NCBI GenBank assembly: GCA_977017575.1
Contig: CDRNVI010000051.1
Span: 62,001 to 126,000, forward strand
Length of the DNA: 64,000 nucleotides
Direction of reading: 5' to 3'
Source of the DNA: Paramoeba atlantica
Taxonomy: Eukaryota > Discosea
The notes under the pieces were generated by a model. It saw only the letters and a program-made list of their open reading frames with translations, made no database searches and had not been told where the DNA came from. Positions 28,960 to 37,562 of this stretch are shown piece after piece (positions within the stretch are counted from its first letter, which is position 1; every line of letters begins with the position of its first letter). The position numbers and the translations under genes are program-made.

Positions 28960-30084
28960 TCATGTGAAAATTCGACAATTCTTTTTTCCCCTCTTTTTAT
29001 GCCACAAGAGCAAGTTCGCTCGAGGACATCGCGCGGTACACTGTCTGCTCGATCCTATTCTTCCCCCGCAATGCTCAAGGAGAGTCATAGAATGCTTTTC
29101 GTAATAGACTATGAGCAAACACAGTCTTTCTGTGCCATGCGCCATGGGGCGACTGAGGATGTCGAAAGTCCAATTCCTTTGCTTACATCTCTTGTTTCCA
29201 CTCCCCTCCTCAGGGAAACAGCGCAAAAATTAATTGATGACGGTGTCAGAGAAATGACTTATTGCATTCCGTCCTGGAGAGAGCTATTAAGGGAACTGCA
29301 TCGACGAGAATTTTTGTGATCTATGCGAACTTTGCGAAGACTACTAAAAAAGGAGATCGTTTTACGTGTTGTAGAAAACGTTCCTTTTTGAACAAAAGCT
29401 CACAAAATTTGAAGAGTGCAATTCGCGAACGACATGATGCAGCTCTCCGATAGAGCTCGCCAGAGCATTGTGCTTTGTGGCGAATGTTTTTTTGTTGCAA
29501 ATCATCGGCGAAGCCAACTTACCTTTGCAGGAGATCTGATCCCCCCAAGGAACAAACTGGTGAGTTGGGGTCCCACCATGAGGGGGAGGGTATCATGGTT
29601 TGGGTGGGGGTAAGCCTGAAACATAGATTTTACATTCACGTTTTCCCTTCTCATCATCCAGATGGCCCGAAGTTCACTGTCAACGGTGATACCTTCCTTG
29701 ATGTCATGCAAAAGAGGGGAGGGTTCTTTCAGTACTTGCGGAGGCACCGCGCGTATGTAGCGATGGACAACGCCCCTGTTCATAACAAGGCACGTGCCAA
29801 AGCCCAAGAGAAAGGGTATGGTTGCAATGTCCAGCGAAAGGGTATGGTTGCAATGGCCAGCGAAGTCCCCGGACCTAAATCCGATTGAGAACCTTTGGTC
29901 CATTATGGATGCGACAAAGGACAACATTCACCCCCGAAATCGAATTCAATTGCTCAATGCGATCCACGTTACGTTTCGCAATTTGGATAACGAGCAAAAC
30001 ACTTATTGCCTCAACACGCTTCGTAGCTTTTGAAAGCGTTGTTCCATCGTTATCCAGAGAAATGGCAAGCACTGTGGGTATTAG
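28960..30084 (+). pseudogene. Tc1/mariner transposase relic
   Basis: Pieces in all three frames give the expected order: a helix-turn-helix-like N-terminus (29230-29319, LIDDGVREMTYCIPSWRELL), a vMVWG-like block (EGIMVWVGVSL, 29565), the second catalytic region (YVAMDNAPVHNKA, about 29757), and SPDLNPIENLW (about 29871) with the final acid. A 26-bp tandem duplication (AAGGGTATGGTTGCAATG) at about 29811-29862 lies just before the last block. It has several frameshifts and is dead. The 3' end CACTGTGGGTATTAGT is shared with the fragment at 52.1-52.3 kb. Confidence 0.75.
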
Positions 30085-30123
30085 TACAACCCAGACTAAA
30101 GTGGACGATATTGTACAATAACT

Positions 30124-30780
30124 TTAACTGTACCTTGTAGGGTTATACGAGCCCTGGAAAAAATATGGCTCACCGTTACTCACTGTGATTTCTGTTCCTC
30201 GAACATCATAGAACAAGGCACTTGGACCGCGATTCAAATCCAACGTGCCTTCAAGACCAGCGTTGAACTGCGCAAATAATTTCTTTAATGACACAGGCAA
30301 GAGATCAAAGTCGACGTGTCCTGTAAACAAGTTATCGTTTATGGTAATGCCATAGAGTCCTGATAGAGTACAAAAATTAGGCGTTCCTGTTAATTCATTC
30401 CGCCCAGCACAGAAATTCCGCAACGTCGAAGGAAGAACTTCGAATGGTAGATGACCCGAAAATTGATTACCCGCGGCAAAAAAATCTTCAATGGTTGACG
30501 GGATATATTGCCAATTTAACATACCTTTCAAATCCCTAGCTAGCCAGTAGATTCCCGTCACAGCCTTTTGTTCATCACATCTGATACCTGTCCAGTCACA
30601 GGCCGGGACATCCGAGTTCCAGGAGCCCAATGGATTCTCGATACCACCTATAAAACGGGATAAATCGTATTCTTGGGGTAATAAACTTCCTGTTACTTTT
30701 GAAGGAACTCTCCTGGATGATTGTGATTCATCAGCAGTCTTGATTGTCTTAACGAGGTTTGCAATAACGCAACAAAGCAT
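30124..30780 (-). CDS. Secreted leucine-rich-repeat protein, subfamily B
   Basis: A 218-residue protein from the ATG at 30780 (MLCCVIANLVKTIKTADES), a plausible signal peptide with cleavage after TA. The family segment is PSKVTGSLLPQEYDLSRFI. The cap is W-N-S-D-V-P-A-C-D-W-T-G-I-R-C. Five to six short LRRs follow (IPSTIEDFFAAGNQFSGHL, LPSTLRNFCAGRNELTG, LPVSLKKLFAQFNAGLEGTL), and it ends EITVSNGEPYFFQGSYNPTR. A TC-rich end typical of Tc1-like elements lies only about 15 bp beyond its stop. A decayed duplicate is at 23.1-23.8 kb. Confidence 0.82.
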   Translation of the reverse strand: MLCCVIANLVKTIKTADESQSSRRVPSKVTGSLLPQEYDLSRFIGGIENPLGSWNSDVPACDWTGIRCDEQKAVTGIYWLARDLKGMLNWQYIPSTIEDFFAAGNQFSGHLPFEVLPSTLRNFCAGRNELTGTPNFCTLSGLYGITINDNLFTGHVDFDLLPVSLKKLFAQFNAGLEGTLDLNRGPSALFYDVRGTEITVSNGEPYFFQGSYNPTRYS

Positions 30781-31101
30781 GAATGTCGGATGTAAGTAAT
30801 ACAACGCTGGAATTTACATTTCTTTGGCGTATGAGTGCTACGTATGAGTTGTAGAATACAACCTCCAGTAGAAAAATGTTTTAGACATTGTAATAAATCA
30901 TTTTTGACTATTTCGTGATTGTCAGTGAAACAGTTATCAACCCCATATCAAGAAAACTAATGCATTTTAAACACCTACGTAGGTGGAAGGATGCTAATTT
31001 TATGATCGAATCAAAACCTACACAAAATAATTGAATTCATTTTCGCAGCGGAAGTGAGTTACATCAATTGAAAAAAGCACTCTAACCAAGGTGTTGCATT
31101 T

Positions 31102-31725
31102 CTATTCTGCAAGTCGAGATATTTTGGTTTCCGAAATATCGAAGTTTACTAGCGAAACCGGTGTGTCACATTTTCTCAGAACCCCCACGAGATCTTTGTT
31201 CTTTGAAATATCAATCTGTATAATGTTGGGAGGAAGAGACGAGAGGTCTACACGACCTTGTAGCTTATTCATCGAAAAGTAGAAATCAGTCATGGTCCTT
31301 GGGAGGTATCGCATTTCGAGTCCTCCATAAAACTCATTGTAGGAGGCAAAAAGATACGCCATATTCTCGGGGAGGTTTTCCAGTTCTACTTCACCTGATA
31401 ACGCGTTAAACCCAACACTAAGACGTCGAAGGGTGCGGGGTAAACCGTTGAAGGAGAAATTTCCCCGGAGGCTTAAAAAACTCCATGCAATCACATCAAC
31501 ATTTCCGGTCTCCGTACACGTTACCCCCATCCATTCATTGATCGGGCAGCTCGTATTCCAGCTGACATGACGGTCCACCACTTGTGATACAACCTGTGCA
31601 AGAGTGTACTCAGGCGGCACTAAAATGTTTCGCGGTCGACCTAGCCGAGAGGATGACGTCACGTCTCGGGCGATGTACAATGACAGGCGACCCAGGAATA
31701 CCTGACAGCCGTCAATATAGGCCAT
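31102..31725 (-). CDS. Leucine-rich-repeat protein, subfamily C
   Basis: A 207-residue protein from the ATG at 31725 (MAYIDGCQVFLGRLSLYIAR). Eighteen in-frame codons upstream are open and hydrophobic (NILFIAFSLKIIYM) but have no ATG, so a leader in another exon is possible. The family segment is diverged: GRPRNILVPPEYTLAQVVSQ. The cap is W-N-T-S-C-P-I-N-E-W-M-G-V-T-C. Repeats include LPRTLRRLSVGFNALSGEV, LPENMAYLFASYNEFYGGL and LPRTMTDFYFSMNKLQGRV. It ends DISETKISRLAE. Duplicated remnants occur at 23.8-24.1 and 33.4-33.5 kb. Confidence 0.78.
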   Translation of the reverse strand: MAYIDGCQVFLGRLSLYIARDVTSSSRLGRPRNILVPPEYTLAQVVSQVVDRHVSWNTSCPINEWMGVTCTETGNVDVIAWSFLSLRGNFSFNGLPRTLRRLSVGFNALSGEVELENLPENMAYLFASYNEFYGGLEMRYLPRTMTDFYFSMNKLQGRVDLSSLPPNIIQIDISKNKDLVGVLRKCDTPVSLVNFDISETKISRLAE

Positions 31726-31825
31726 GTAAATAATTTTTAAAGAAAATGCTATGAATAAAATGTTATAAGTAAAACACAAACTAAATAAAAAAACAGTGTT
31801 GCTTCAGTTCAACGATACTCTTCAA

Positions 31826-31950
31826 TAAACTATTATCCCCCTCTATTTAATAGGGGTACGTGTGACCCCCACCTTAATAGAGCCAATTTGTCTGGAAGGT
31901 CAAAAAAGATTTCAGGGAAGGTGCAAAGAATTTGTCTAATCCGTATCTAC
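31826..31950 (+). repeat. TTAATA/CCCC terminal repeat, copy 2
   Basis: Starts CCCCCTCTATTTAATAGGGG and includes CACCTTAATAGAGCC, TTTGTCTGGAAGGTC and GATTTCAGGGAAGG. About 85 to 90 percent alike by eye to 52296-52400. It could be the left end of the pogo-like element that follows. Confidence 0.6.
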
Positions 31951-32399
31951 CGCGTTTTTTTGGGGTAGCTAAAATTTTTGACTGGGTACTTTTGTATGTA
32001 TGAGTGATTTAATATTTTTATATTTGCTTATTATTCGTGATAGTTTGCCGATTTCTATTGTTTATACAGGGATACTTTTTTCCTGCCACTACTATTTATT
32101 GCAATTGGGCCACTGACATGTCAATTGGACCCTGATAGACTGGATTAGGTCTCGAGTTGGACCCCGTTAGGTGTCGAGTCCCCCCGAGTTGGACCCCTCG
32201 CCAACCCCTTAACATCTACCCCCACCCCATCATTCGCCACAGATCCCCCTCATCATACGAAAAAGAGCCTTTCGATCGAGGATAAGCTGTCGATCAGCAA
32301 ATCGAGTGAGTCCATAAAATCGCTTTCCAAAAAGCACGACGTTTCCGAGTAATGTGTTTATCAAGTAAAACAAGAAGGATCTGAGGTATCAAGAACGTA

Positions 32400-33336
32400 T
32401 CAATCGTGGGGAGAGAACGGGGTACGAATTCTGCATGCAGAGCTCCGGAAGAAAAAGTACGCGCGGAACTTGAGCATACATGTATGTTGGCTGAACCCAT
32501 TTCTATCAACAAATCTGTTGTTTTCGAACTCATGCAACGTCACGGATTCGAAAGCAGATCGGATGACTCTTTATCCGAGAAATCGAAAGAACTGATTAAA
32601 AAAATCTTGATTATGCTTTTGGTTGGTCTTGGAAGCGTTTTAGGAGAAAACGTGTTATTGCACCTGCAGGTCTTGAGGCTAGAATCGTCTTTTGGTCGAG
32701 GTAGCTGTGCACGCAGCATTGCATTCGCCTATATAACTCCGTTTTTCTATTTTATTTAATAAAAATATATTTGTCTATGGGGAAGAAACTTCAGTTTTTC
32801 CTGATGGGGATCCGCATGGCATGATCCTTGCAATCAAAAAAGATTTCTCAAACAAATGAAGAGGAGGCGGTGACGGTTTTTCTCGCCGGAATAGTGAACA
32901 TACAGGCAGGTGCGGTTTATCCTTCACCTCCCACTATAATATTTCGGTCACAAGCGAAAACTTCGGAACCTCAAGAATTTTGAGGCAGGTAAAGGTACTT
33001 TCTACATCCCTTTCCAGCAAAGTGTATGCTGACGCTACGGAGACAAGATGGATGCGCCAGCCCGTATTTGAAAAAATGCTTACCCGATATACGGATTCAA
33101 TAAATGACTCGAAACTCCCTACCGCCCTAATTACGGATGACTATACGACCCATCACACCAACTCTGTTCCTGTCAACTGTGACATGCATCGCATTCCAGG
33201 TGATTGCACCTCGCTCATTCAGGGACGTGACCGATTTTTTAATTTTCACTTTAAACGTTTCTATGACGAGGAGCTGAAGATTTGGCGTGCTTTTTCAAAG
33301 TCGCGAGAAACAATTGATCGAAAAAAGGCATTGTAA
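32400..33336 (+). pseudogene. pogo-like (DDE_1) transposase relic
   Basis: The clearest part is 32980-33336: TALITDDYTTHHTNSVPVNC, IPGDCTSLIQGRD, FFNFHFKRFYDEEL. In pogo/jerky transposases this is the second catalytic aspartate block (D-N/D-x-x-x-H), followed by the iP-x3-T-x-x-x-Q-P-x-D block; here the final D sits in GRD. Upstream pieces (32400-32600) give a possible helical N-terminus, and ETSVFxDGDPHG near 32790 may be the first catalytic block. Stops and frame changes break it throughout. Confidence 0.6.
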
Positions 33337-33391
33337 TTTATTTTGTTAAAATTTCGGAAACCTCAAGAATTTTGAGGCAGGTAAAGGTACT
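32962..33391. repeat. 38-bp direct repeat around the pogo fragment
   Basis: TTCGGAACCTCAAGAATTTT, then GAGGCAGGTAAAGGTACT, stands at 32962-32999 and again at 33353-33391. The second copy abuts LRR sequence directly. The repeat contains its own small dyad, CCTCAAGAATTTTGAGG. It may reflect a tandem duplication or a template switch that placed the transposase fragment in the LRR gene. Confidence 0.7.
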
Positions 33392-33402
33392 CTCTCGCAA
33401 CG

Positions 33403-33600
33403 TGTGATACAACCTGTGCAAGAGTGTACTCAGGTAGCACTAAAATGTTTCGCGGTCGACCTCGCCGAGAGGATGGCGTCACGTCCCGGGTGATGTACAA
33501 TGACAGGCGGCCCAGGAATACCTGACGAGGAAGCGCCGAATGCTGAAGACACGAAAGATACACGAAACCACTGAATTGACACTTTGCCACATCCATTCCT
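33403..33600 (-). pseudogene. LRR gene N-terminal fragment, subfamily C
   Basis: The frame reads QVFLGRLSLYITRDV, then GRPRNILVLPEYTLAQVVSH, almost the same as the gene at 31102-31725, and breaks off at the 38-bp repeat before the cap. Upstream (33540-33600) the frame continues into KCQFSGFVYLSCLQHSALP, unrelated to the intact gene, and then into GC-rich repeat DNA. It is a truncated duplicate. Confidence 0.7.
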
Positions 33601-33649
33601 TTCACTTTCATACCGGGCGAGCCGGCAGAGCATCTTCCTGTCGTACGAC

Positions 33650-34037
33650 GACCGTTATCAACGACCATTACAGCGCATTCAACGCCGGTCGTACGCAGGG
33701 ATTCGACCACGCCGCGTGGTCAAGGGAGGTCCTGCAGCGCCTGGGGGGGTGAAGGGGGCACTGAACTTCCACTGCGGGGGGGCGTCGTTGAGAGGCTGCA
33801 AGAAGCCTTTCGGCTACACAGCGTCGTTGAGAGGCTCTCCCCGGCGTCCATCCAGCGGGGGCACTCGGCGCGTCTGACGCGCTGCGCGTGGGTGCGAAGC
33901 GGCGGCCCCTCTTCAACGGAAAGATGAGTTTCCGGCCCTAGTGCCGGCCGGAAACGGACATACATAAAAGGCTAAGAGTATGCCCGTTTCTGGGAAAAGA
34001 AAGGATGAGCAACAAGGTACAGGAATTGTATCTTTTA
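33650..34037 (+). repeat. GC-rich repeat element, copy A
   Basis: A GC-rich block unlike its AT-rich surroundings. It has GCGTCGTTGAGAGGCT twice (about 33785 and 33822), TGGTCAAGGGAGG, and an inverted pair GTTTCCGGC ... GCCGGCCGGAAAC (33926-33954). It ends CCCGTTTCTGGGAAAAGAAA, then AACAAGGTACAGGAATTGTA, TCTTTT. The same ending closes copy B at 34687, so A and B are diverged copies of one element in plus orientation. LRR coding sequence begins at its right edge. Confidence 0.6.
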
Positions 34038-34122
34038 GTATAGTGACCAGAGTTGGAAGATGCTCGAAATGTACTTGTAATTCCCCGCTAAACACATTTG
34101 ATGGCATCTTGTTGATGTTCAT
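34037..34122 (-). pseudogene. LRR fragment between two GC-rich repeats
   Basis: The short minus frame NVFSGELQVHFEHLPTLVTI keeps one and a half LRRs and then runs into the near-palindrome. It may be the downstream part of the gene whose front lies at 39670-39995, split by copy B and LINE element 2, but the link cannot be proved from such a short piece. Confidence 0.5.
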
Positions 34123-34129
34123 GCGCTCA

Positions 34130-34687
34130 TTGACGCAGAGATACAGCCCTTGATGCGACGGCCGATATCATCGGCACATGATCCGCTCACAACAGACGTC
34201 GCACGAAGGAGAATTCGGCACGGACTCTGTCGGTAGAGGGGGTCCGGGTAACTCGCCCTCTTTTTACGCAGCCGGAGGGGCGTACTGCAACCGACTCGGT
34301 CCCAGTCGGTAGAGGTGGTCCAGGCAACTCACCACCTCTTTACGCAGCCGGTGGGGCGCACTGCAACCGACCGCTGCCTCGCGATAAGACGAGGCAGAGC
34401 CACGCCCAGTGGTCCTCAAGGGAGGCCACCATGGCGCACGGCTCCCCGGGAAGGAAAGGCGCGAAAGGAAGAAAGGCCCGGGAGGGAAGAAAACTCACTG
34501 AAGGAGTGAGCCGGGGAGGGGTGAAAAGTCGAAAGTACGTCCCCTACTTCCACGACAAAGAGGGACAGTCCCTGCTAGCCGTCAGCCGGAAACAGGCATT
34601 TAAAGAGAAAATGTATGCCCGTTTCCGGGAAAAGAAAGGAAGGACTAGCAAAATGTACCAACATGGTGCAGAAACTGTATCTTTTTT
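34130..34687 (+). repeat. GC-rich repeat element, copy B, hairpin-rich
   Basis: It contains GCCGATATCATCGGC (about 34160), two tandem 67-nt units (34229-34371), an 8-bp hairpin CTGCCTCG ... CGAGGCAG (34373-34396) and a purine-rich tail with GGGAAGGAAAGGCGCGAAAG. It ends GCCCGTTTCCGGGAAAAGAA, then GGTGCAGAAACTGTATCTTT. It has no credible protein. The density of stems suggests a structured RNA, for instance an untranslated end or a non-autonomous retroelement. Confidence 0.6.
34229..34371 (+). ncRNA. Tandem pair of 67-nt three-way-junction-like RNA units
   Basis: Units at 34229-34295 and 34305-34371 align without gaps. Each can close with GTCGGT/ACCGAC (positions 1-6 with 62-67), form a 9-bp stem (7-15 with 27-35) and a GCAG/CTGC stem (40-43 with 57-60). 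In the 9-bp stem, pair 12-30 is G-C in unit 1 and T-A in unit 2, a compensatory change. Three other pairs change only between Watson-Crick and G-U. The G-U pairs work only in plus-strand RNA; on the other strand they would be C-A mismatches. The class is unknown and expression is not shown. Confidence 0.5.
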
Positions 34688-34961
34688 GATATTCATGCAG
34701 TTTACCTGCAGAGATTGATACCTAGAAGATGCATGACTAGCACGCAATCCTCGCACAAAACGAGTTTCTCCTAGGTTTTTAAAACTCTTCACCAGCACGT
34801 GCCCTCACTCCACTGCTCAATGTCGCGATTATTAAAAATTTTGAAACTGCCACTAAGGGCTCTTGTTACCATATGCTGACGACATCGCGAGGCGGTGGCC
34901 TTGTTTCCACCAAAAAGGGAGTTCAGTGCTCGAGTTGAGCTGTTGAACTTTCCTCTGGCAC

Positions 34962-37562
34962 CTACTTCAATGGCCAGGAGAAAAGTGGCTGGGTTCGACA
35001 TTTTCCGTTGTAGATACATACTGTATGTCCATACTTCTGCATCTTCCGTTCGTGTGAGGAGATAAAGTTTTCCTCCCACGGAGATGTCAGTTCGAGTATG
35101 AACTCAGAACCGTTCTTAAGTTGGACCCATCCATCAGGTCGGAGGGACGTTTCTTGCCCGCTCATCCAGGTTGGCGGATTCTGATGGTGAGCGAGGTCAA
35201 AGTGATACTGTGCGGTTTCGGGGGATTGTCGAATAGCATCTGCAAGGGCGTGTAGAATGAGATTGTGACGGAAGGTATACCGCCCCTGTTGCAGGGCGGC
35301 CTTGCAGCCTGTTAGAACGTGGCGCACAGTTTGTACGTCTTCTGTGCAAATGGGGCATTTACGGTTCGTGTGGGAACTGAGGCCCCAGCGGTGTAAGGCG
35401 GATCGGGTCGGAAGCGGTGTCTGTGTCAGAACAGATGAAGCAAATCTGGAGAGCGACGTACTTTTAATATTGCACAGAGCAGCAGCGAAGTCTTTCGCGA
35501 GGTCGTCTTCTGTAGCCATGCGAAACCACTGCCCCGCGATTGGTGCTCGACGCTGCACAGCTTCTGAGAGATGTCTTTCGTATTCATGTTCAATGTACTG
35601 CCGTGTCGATGCGTGATTTCCACTGCGGTCGTACAACTCGACGACTGGTCGCACTTGTCCGGAAGAACGTTTGTCGTGTTCACGACGGATGCGATATCTC
35701 AGCGCTTGTTGCACTGCTGGATCACGAGATTTTCTCATCTGTTCAACTGCTGTGCCTGTGCAGAGTAACCAAAGCTTAGACAGGCTGGTGAGAGCCCAGC
35801 CGCGTTCAGAGTACAGAACTTCGCTCGTAGCTGTTTTGGCCATGTTTATCCATTTTCGAATGTGTCTCGTCGCATATTTTTGTAGTCGAAGGATAAAGTT
35901 TAGTGTGATTCCTGGATTGACCGTGAGCACATATCGCAGGCGAGATATGATTACGTTATTATAGGCCCAGAGACGAGCGGGGGTATCTAGGGCACTATTG
36001 GATACATTGTTCAACCAAAATCGTAGCTGCTTTAGGAGACTTTTGAACAGTGCTTTCCCTTGTTGGGTCCCCGGCGCGAGTGTCATACCTAGGAACTGAC
36101 TTCCTTTGTCGCAAACGTTGGGAATACTCTCACCGTATGCCAAGATACGGGGTCTGTGGGTCTTATATCCGCCTTCTGCTACAGACATGTGTTGGAGACG
36201 ACATTTCGGTACGTTAAGGCGCATGCCTAACCTGGAAAGCATGTTCATCAGGGCGTTCGTCACGTGTTGCATTTTTTCAGCCGAGTTCGTGATGATAGCC
36301 AGATCGTCTGCAAAGGCTTTTAAGAACGACTCTTGGTTGCCCCATTTAATACCATAGCTAGGGAAGCTCGATCGGAGATATCGTAGAACCACTTCCATGG
36401 CGAGATTGAATAGTACGGGGGATAGCGTGTCGCCCTGGAGAACACCTCGTTTGACGGGGATGTGTTGGGTCAGCCCTTCCGAACATTTGATCCGGATAGT
36501 CGCATCATGGTATAGGGAGCGGATGTACGCGATGATTTGAGGTGATACATTTGCCCACGTTAGGACTTGAAAGAGAATGGAGTGTGGGAGAGAACCAAAC
36601 GCGTTCTTTAAGTCAAATTGACCAAGGCAGTATTGTCGTTTATGCTGTCGTTGAAAGTCCAATAGTTCACAGAGTGACTGGGTATGCTCGATAGTTCCAT
36701 TTACGTTTGGCAAAAATCCTTTTTGTATGGTTGTGTCAATTATTCCTGTCGTCACAGCATGGCTCAAGATTCTGTGGCCAATAATGGAGTGGAGTAACTT
36801 ACCAAGGCAGCTCGTAAGACTGATGGGTCTCCAGTTGGACAATTGGTTGGGAGCTCCGCCTTTGTGAATGAGTCGGGTGACGGCCTGTTTCCAATAGGGA
36901 GGGCTGACCGAATGCTTCAGTACGTCATTGAAGACTTGCGCGATGAACGGGTAGAGCTCTTCGCAGCGTCGAAGAAATGCGTTTCCCACGGTATCGGAGC
37001 CTGGGGCAGCCGAGGGGCGTTTCGAGGAGATTGCCACTGCTATGGTTGGTACGTCGATTGCTTCCCATTCCATTGCATTCTCTAGATCCAGGCCAAGGAG
37101 GTTTGTTGGAGGTAGACTATGATCTTCCGTGTCTGTGCTTAACGATTCTTGGAAAAATGTTTCTATAGCTGCTTGCGAGCAGTCTGGAAAGGTTGCCGGC
37201 TGATTTACCAGTTGCTCGTTCTTGTCAAGACACTCTCCGGCTGCTGTCCAAAGGTTTCTTTGGAACCTGTCCATCATCCAGCGTTTCTCTCGTTCTTGTT
37301 TGACTAGTTTCGCTTCTTCCGTGTACAGTTTTTGCGCTTTGGTCGCTTCTTTTATGTTGCCGATCAAGCGGTCCCTTTCTGAGCGTCCGTGGGTAAAGGA
37401 AAGAGTACGTTTCAGTTGACGGATGTGTCCTGCTAGTTGCTTCGCAGAGCAGTCATAGCTAAGGGGTCGTGTGGGGCGTTTCGCATGGCCAATTTTGGAG
37501 CGCAATTTGAACCCTTTGGTGGGGTCGAGTTCCCGTACAACTTCATAAACCGAGACATGCAA
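34962..37562 (-). CDS. LINE element 2, reverse transcriptase and nuclease part
   Basis: An 866-codon frame. A charged linker (to about residue 120) leads to the polymerase: NWRPISLTSCLGKLLHSIIG, motif A QFDLKNAFGSLPH, GVLQGDTLSPVLF and motif C KAFADDLAII, so FADD replaces YADD. The thumb region has GMTLAPGTQQGKAL. Near 35360-35310 is a zinc knuckle CPICTEDVQTVRHVLTGC. The nuclease follows: SLRPDGWVQLKNGSEFILEL, SPWEEN, HERKMQKYG. The frame then drifts (IYNGKCRTQ) and the true end continues in the 35079-34789 frame with LLAIEVGARG. All visible catalytic residues are intact. Confidence 0.86.
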   Translation of the reverse strand: MHVSVYEVVRELDPTKGFKLRSKIGHAKRPTRPLSYDCSAKQLAGHIRQLKRTLSFTHGRSERDRLIGNIKEATKAQKLYTEEAKLVKQEREKRWMMDRFQRNLWTAAGECLDKNEQLVNQPATFPDCSQAAIETFFQESLSTDTEDHSLPPTNLLGLDLENAMEWEAIDVPTIAVAISSKRPSAAPGSDTVGNAFLRRCEELYPFIAQVFNDVLKHSVSPPYWKQAVTRLIHKGGAPNQLSNWRPISLTSCLGKLLHSIIGHRILSHAVTTGIIDTTIQKGFLPNVNGTIEHTQSLCELLDFQRQHKRQYCLGQFDLKNAFGSLPHSILFQVLTWANVSPQIIAYIRSLYHDATIRIKCSEGLTQHIPVKRGVLQGDTLSPVLFNLAMEVVLRYLRSSFPSYGIKWGNQESFLKAFADDLAIITNSAEKMQHVTNALMNMLSRLGMRLNVPKCRLQHMSVAEGGYKTHRPRILAYGESIPNVCDKGSQFLGMTLAPGTQQGKALFKSLLKQLRFWLNNVSNSALDTPARLWAYNNVIISRLRYVLTVNPGITLNFILRLQKYATRHIRKWINMAKTATSEVLYSERGWALTSLSKLWLLCTGTAVEQMRKSRDPAVQQALRYRIRREHDKRSSGQVRPVVELYDRSGNHASTRQYIEHEYERHLSEAVQRRAPIAGQWFRMATEDDLAKDFAAALCNIKSTSLSRFASSVLTQTPLPTRSALHRWGLSSHTNRKCPICTEDVQTVRHVLTGCKAALQQGRYTFRHNLILHALADAIRQSPETAQYHFDLAHHQNPPTWMSGQETSLRPDGWVQLKNGSEFILELTSPWEENFISSHERKMQKYGHTVCIYNGKCRTQPLFSWPLK

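Noticed and set aside
33668-33965. Overlapping frames in the GC-rich repeat copy A
   Set aside because: Open in many frames because of composition; no conserved residues between copies A and B.
34315-34718. Plus-strand frames over the hairpin units
   Set aside because: They cross the structured units whose differences respect base pairing and not codons.
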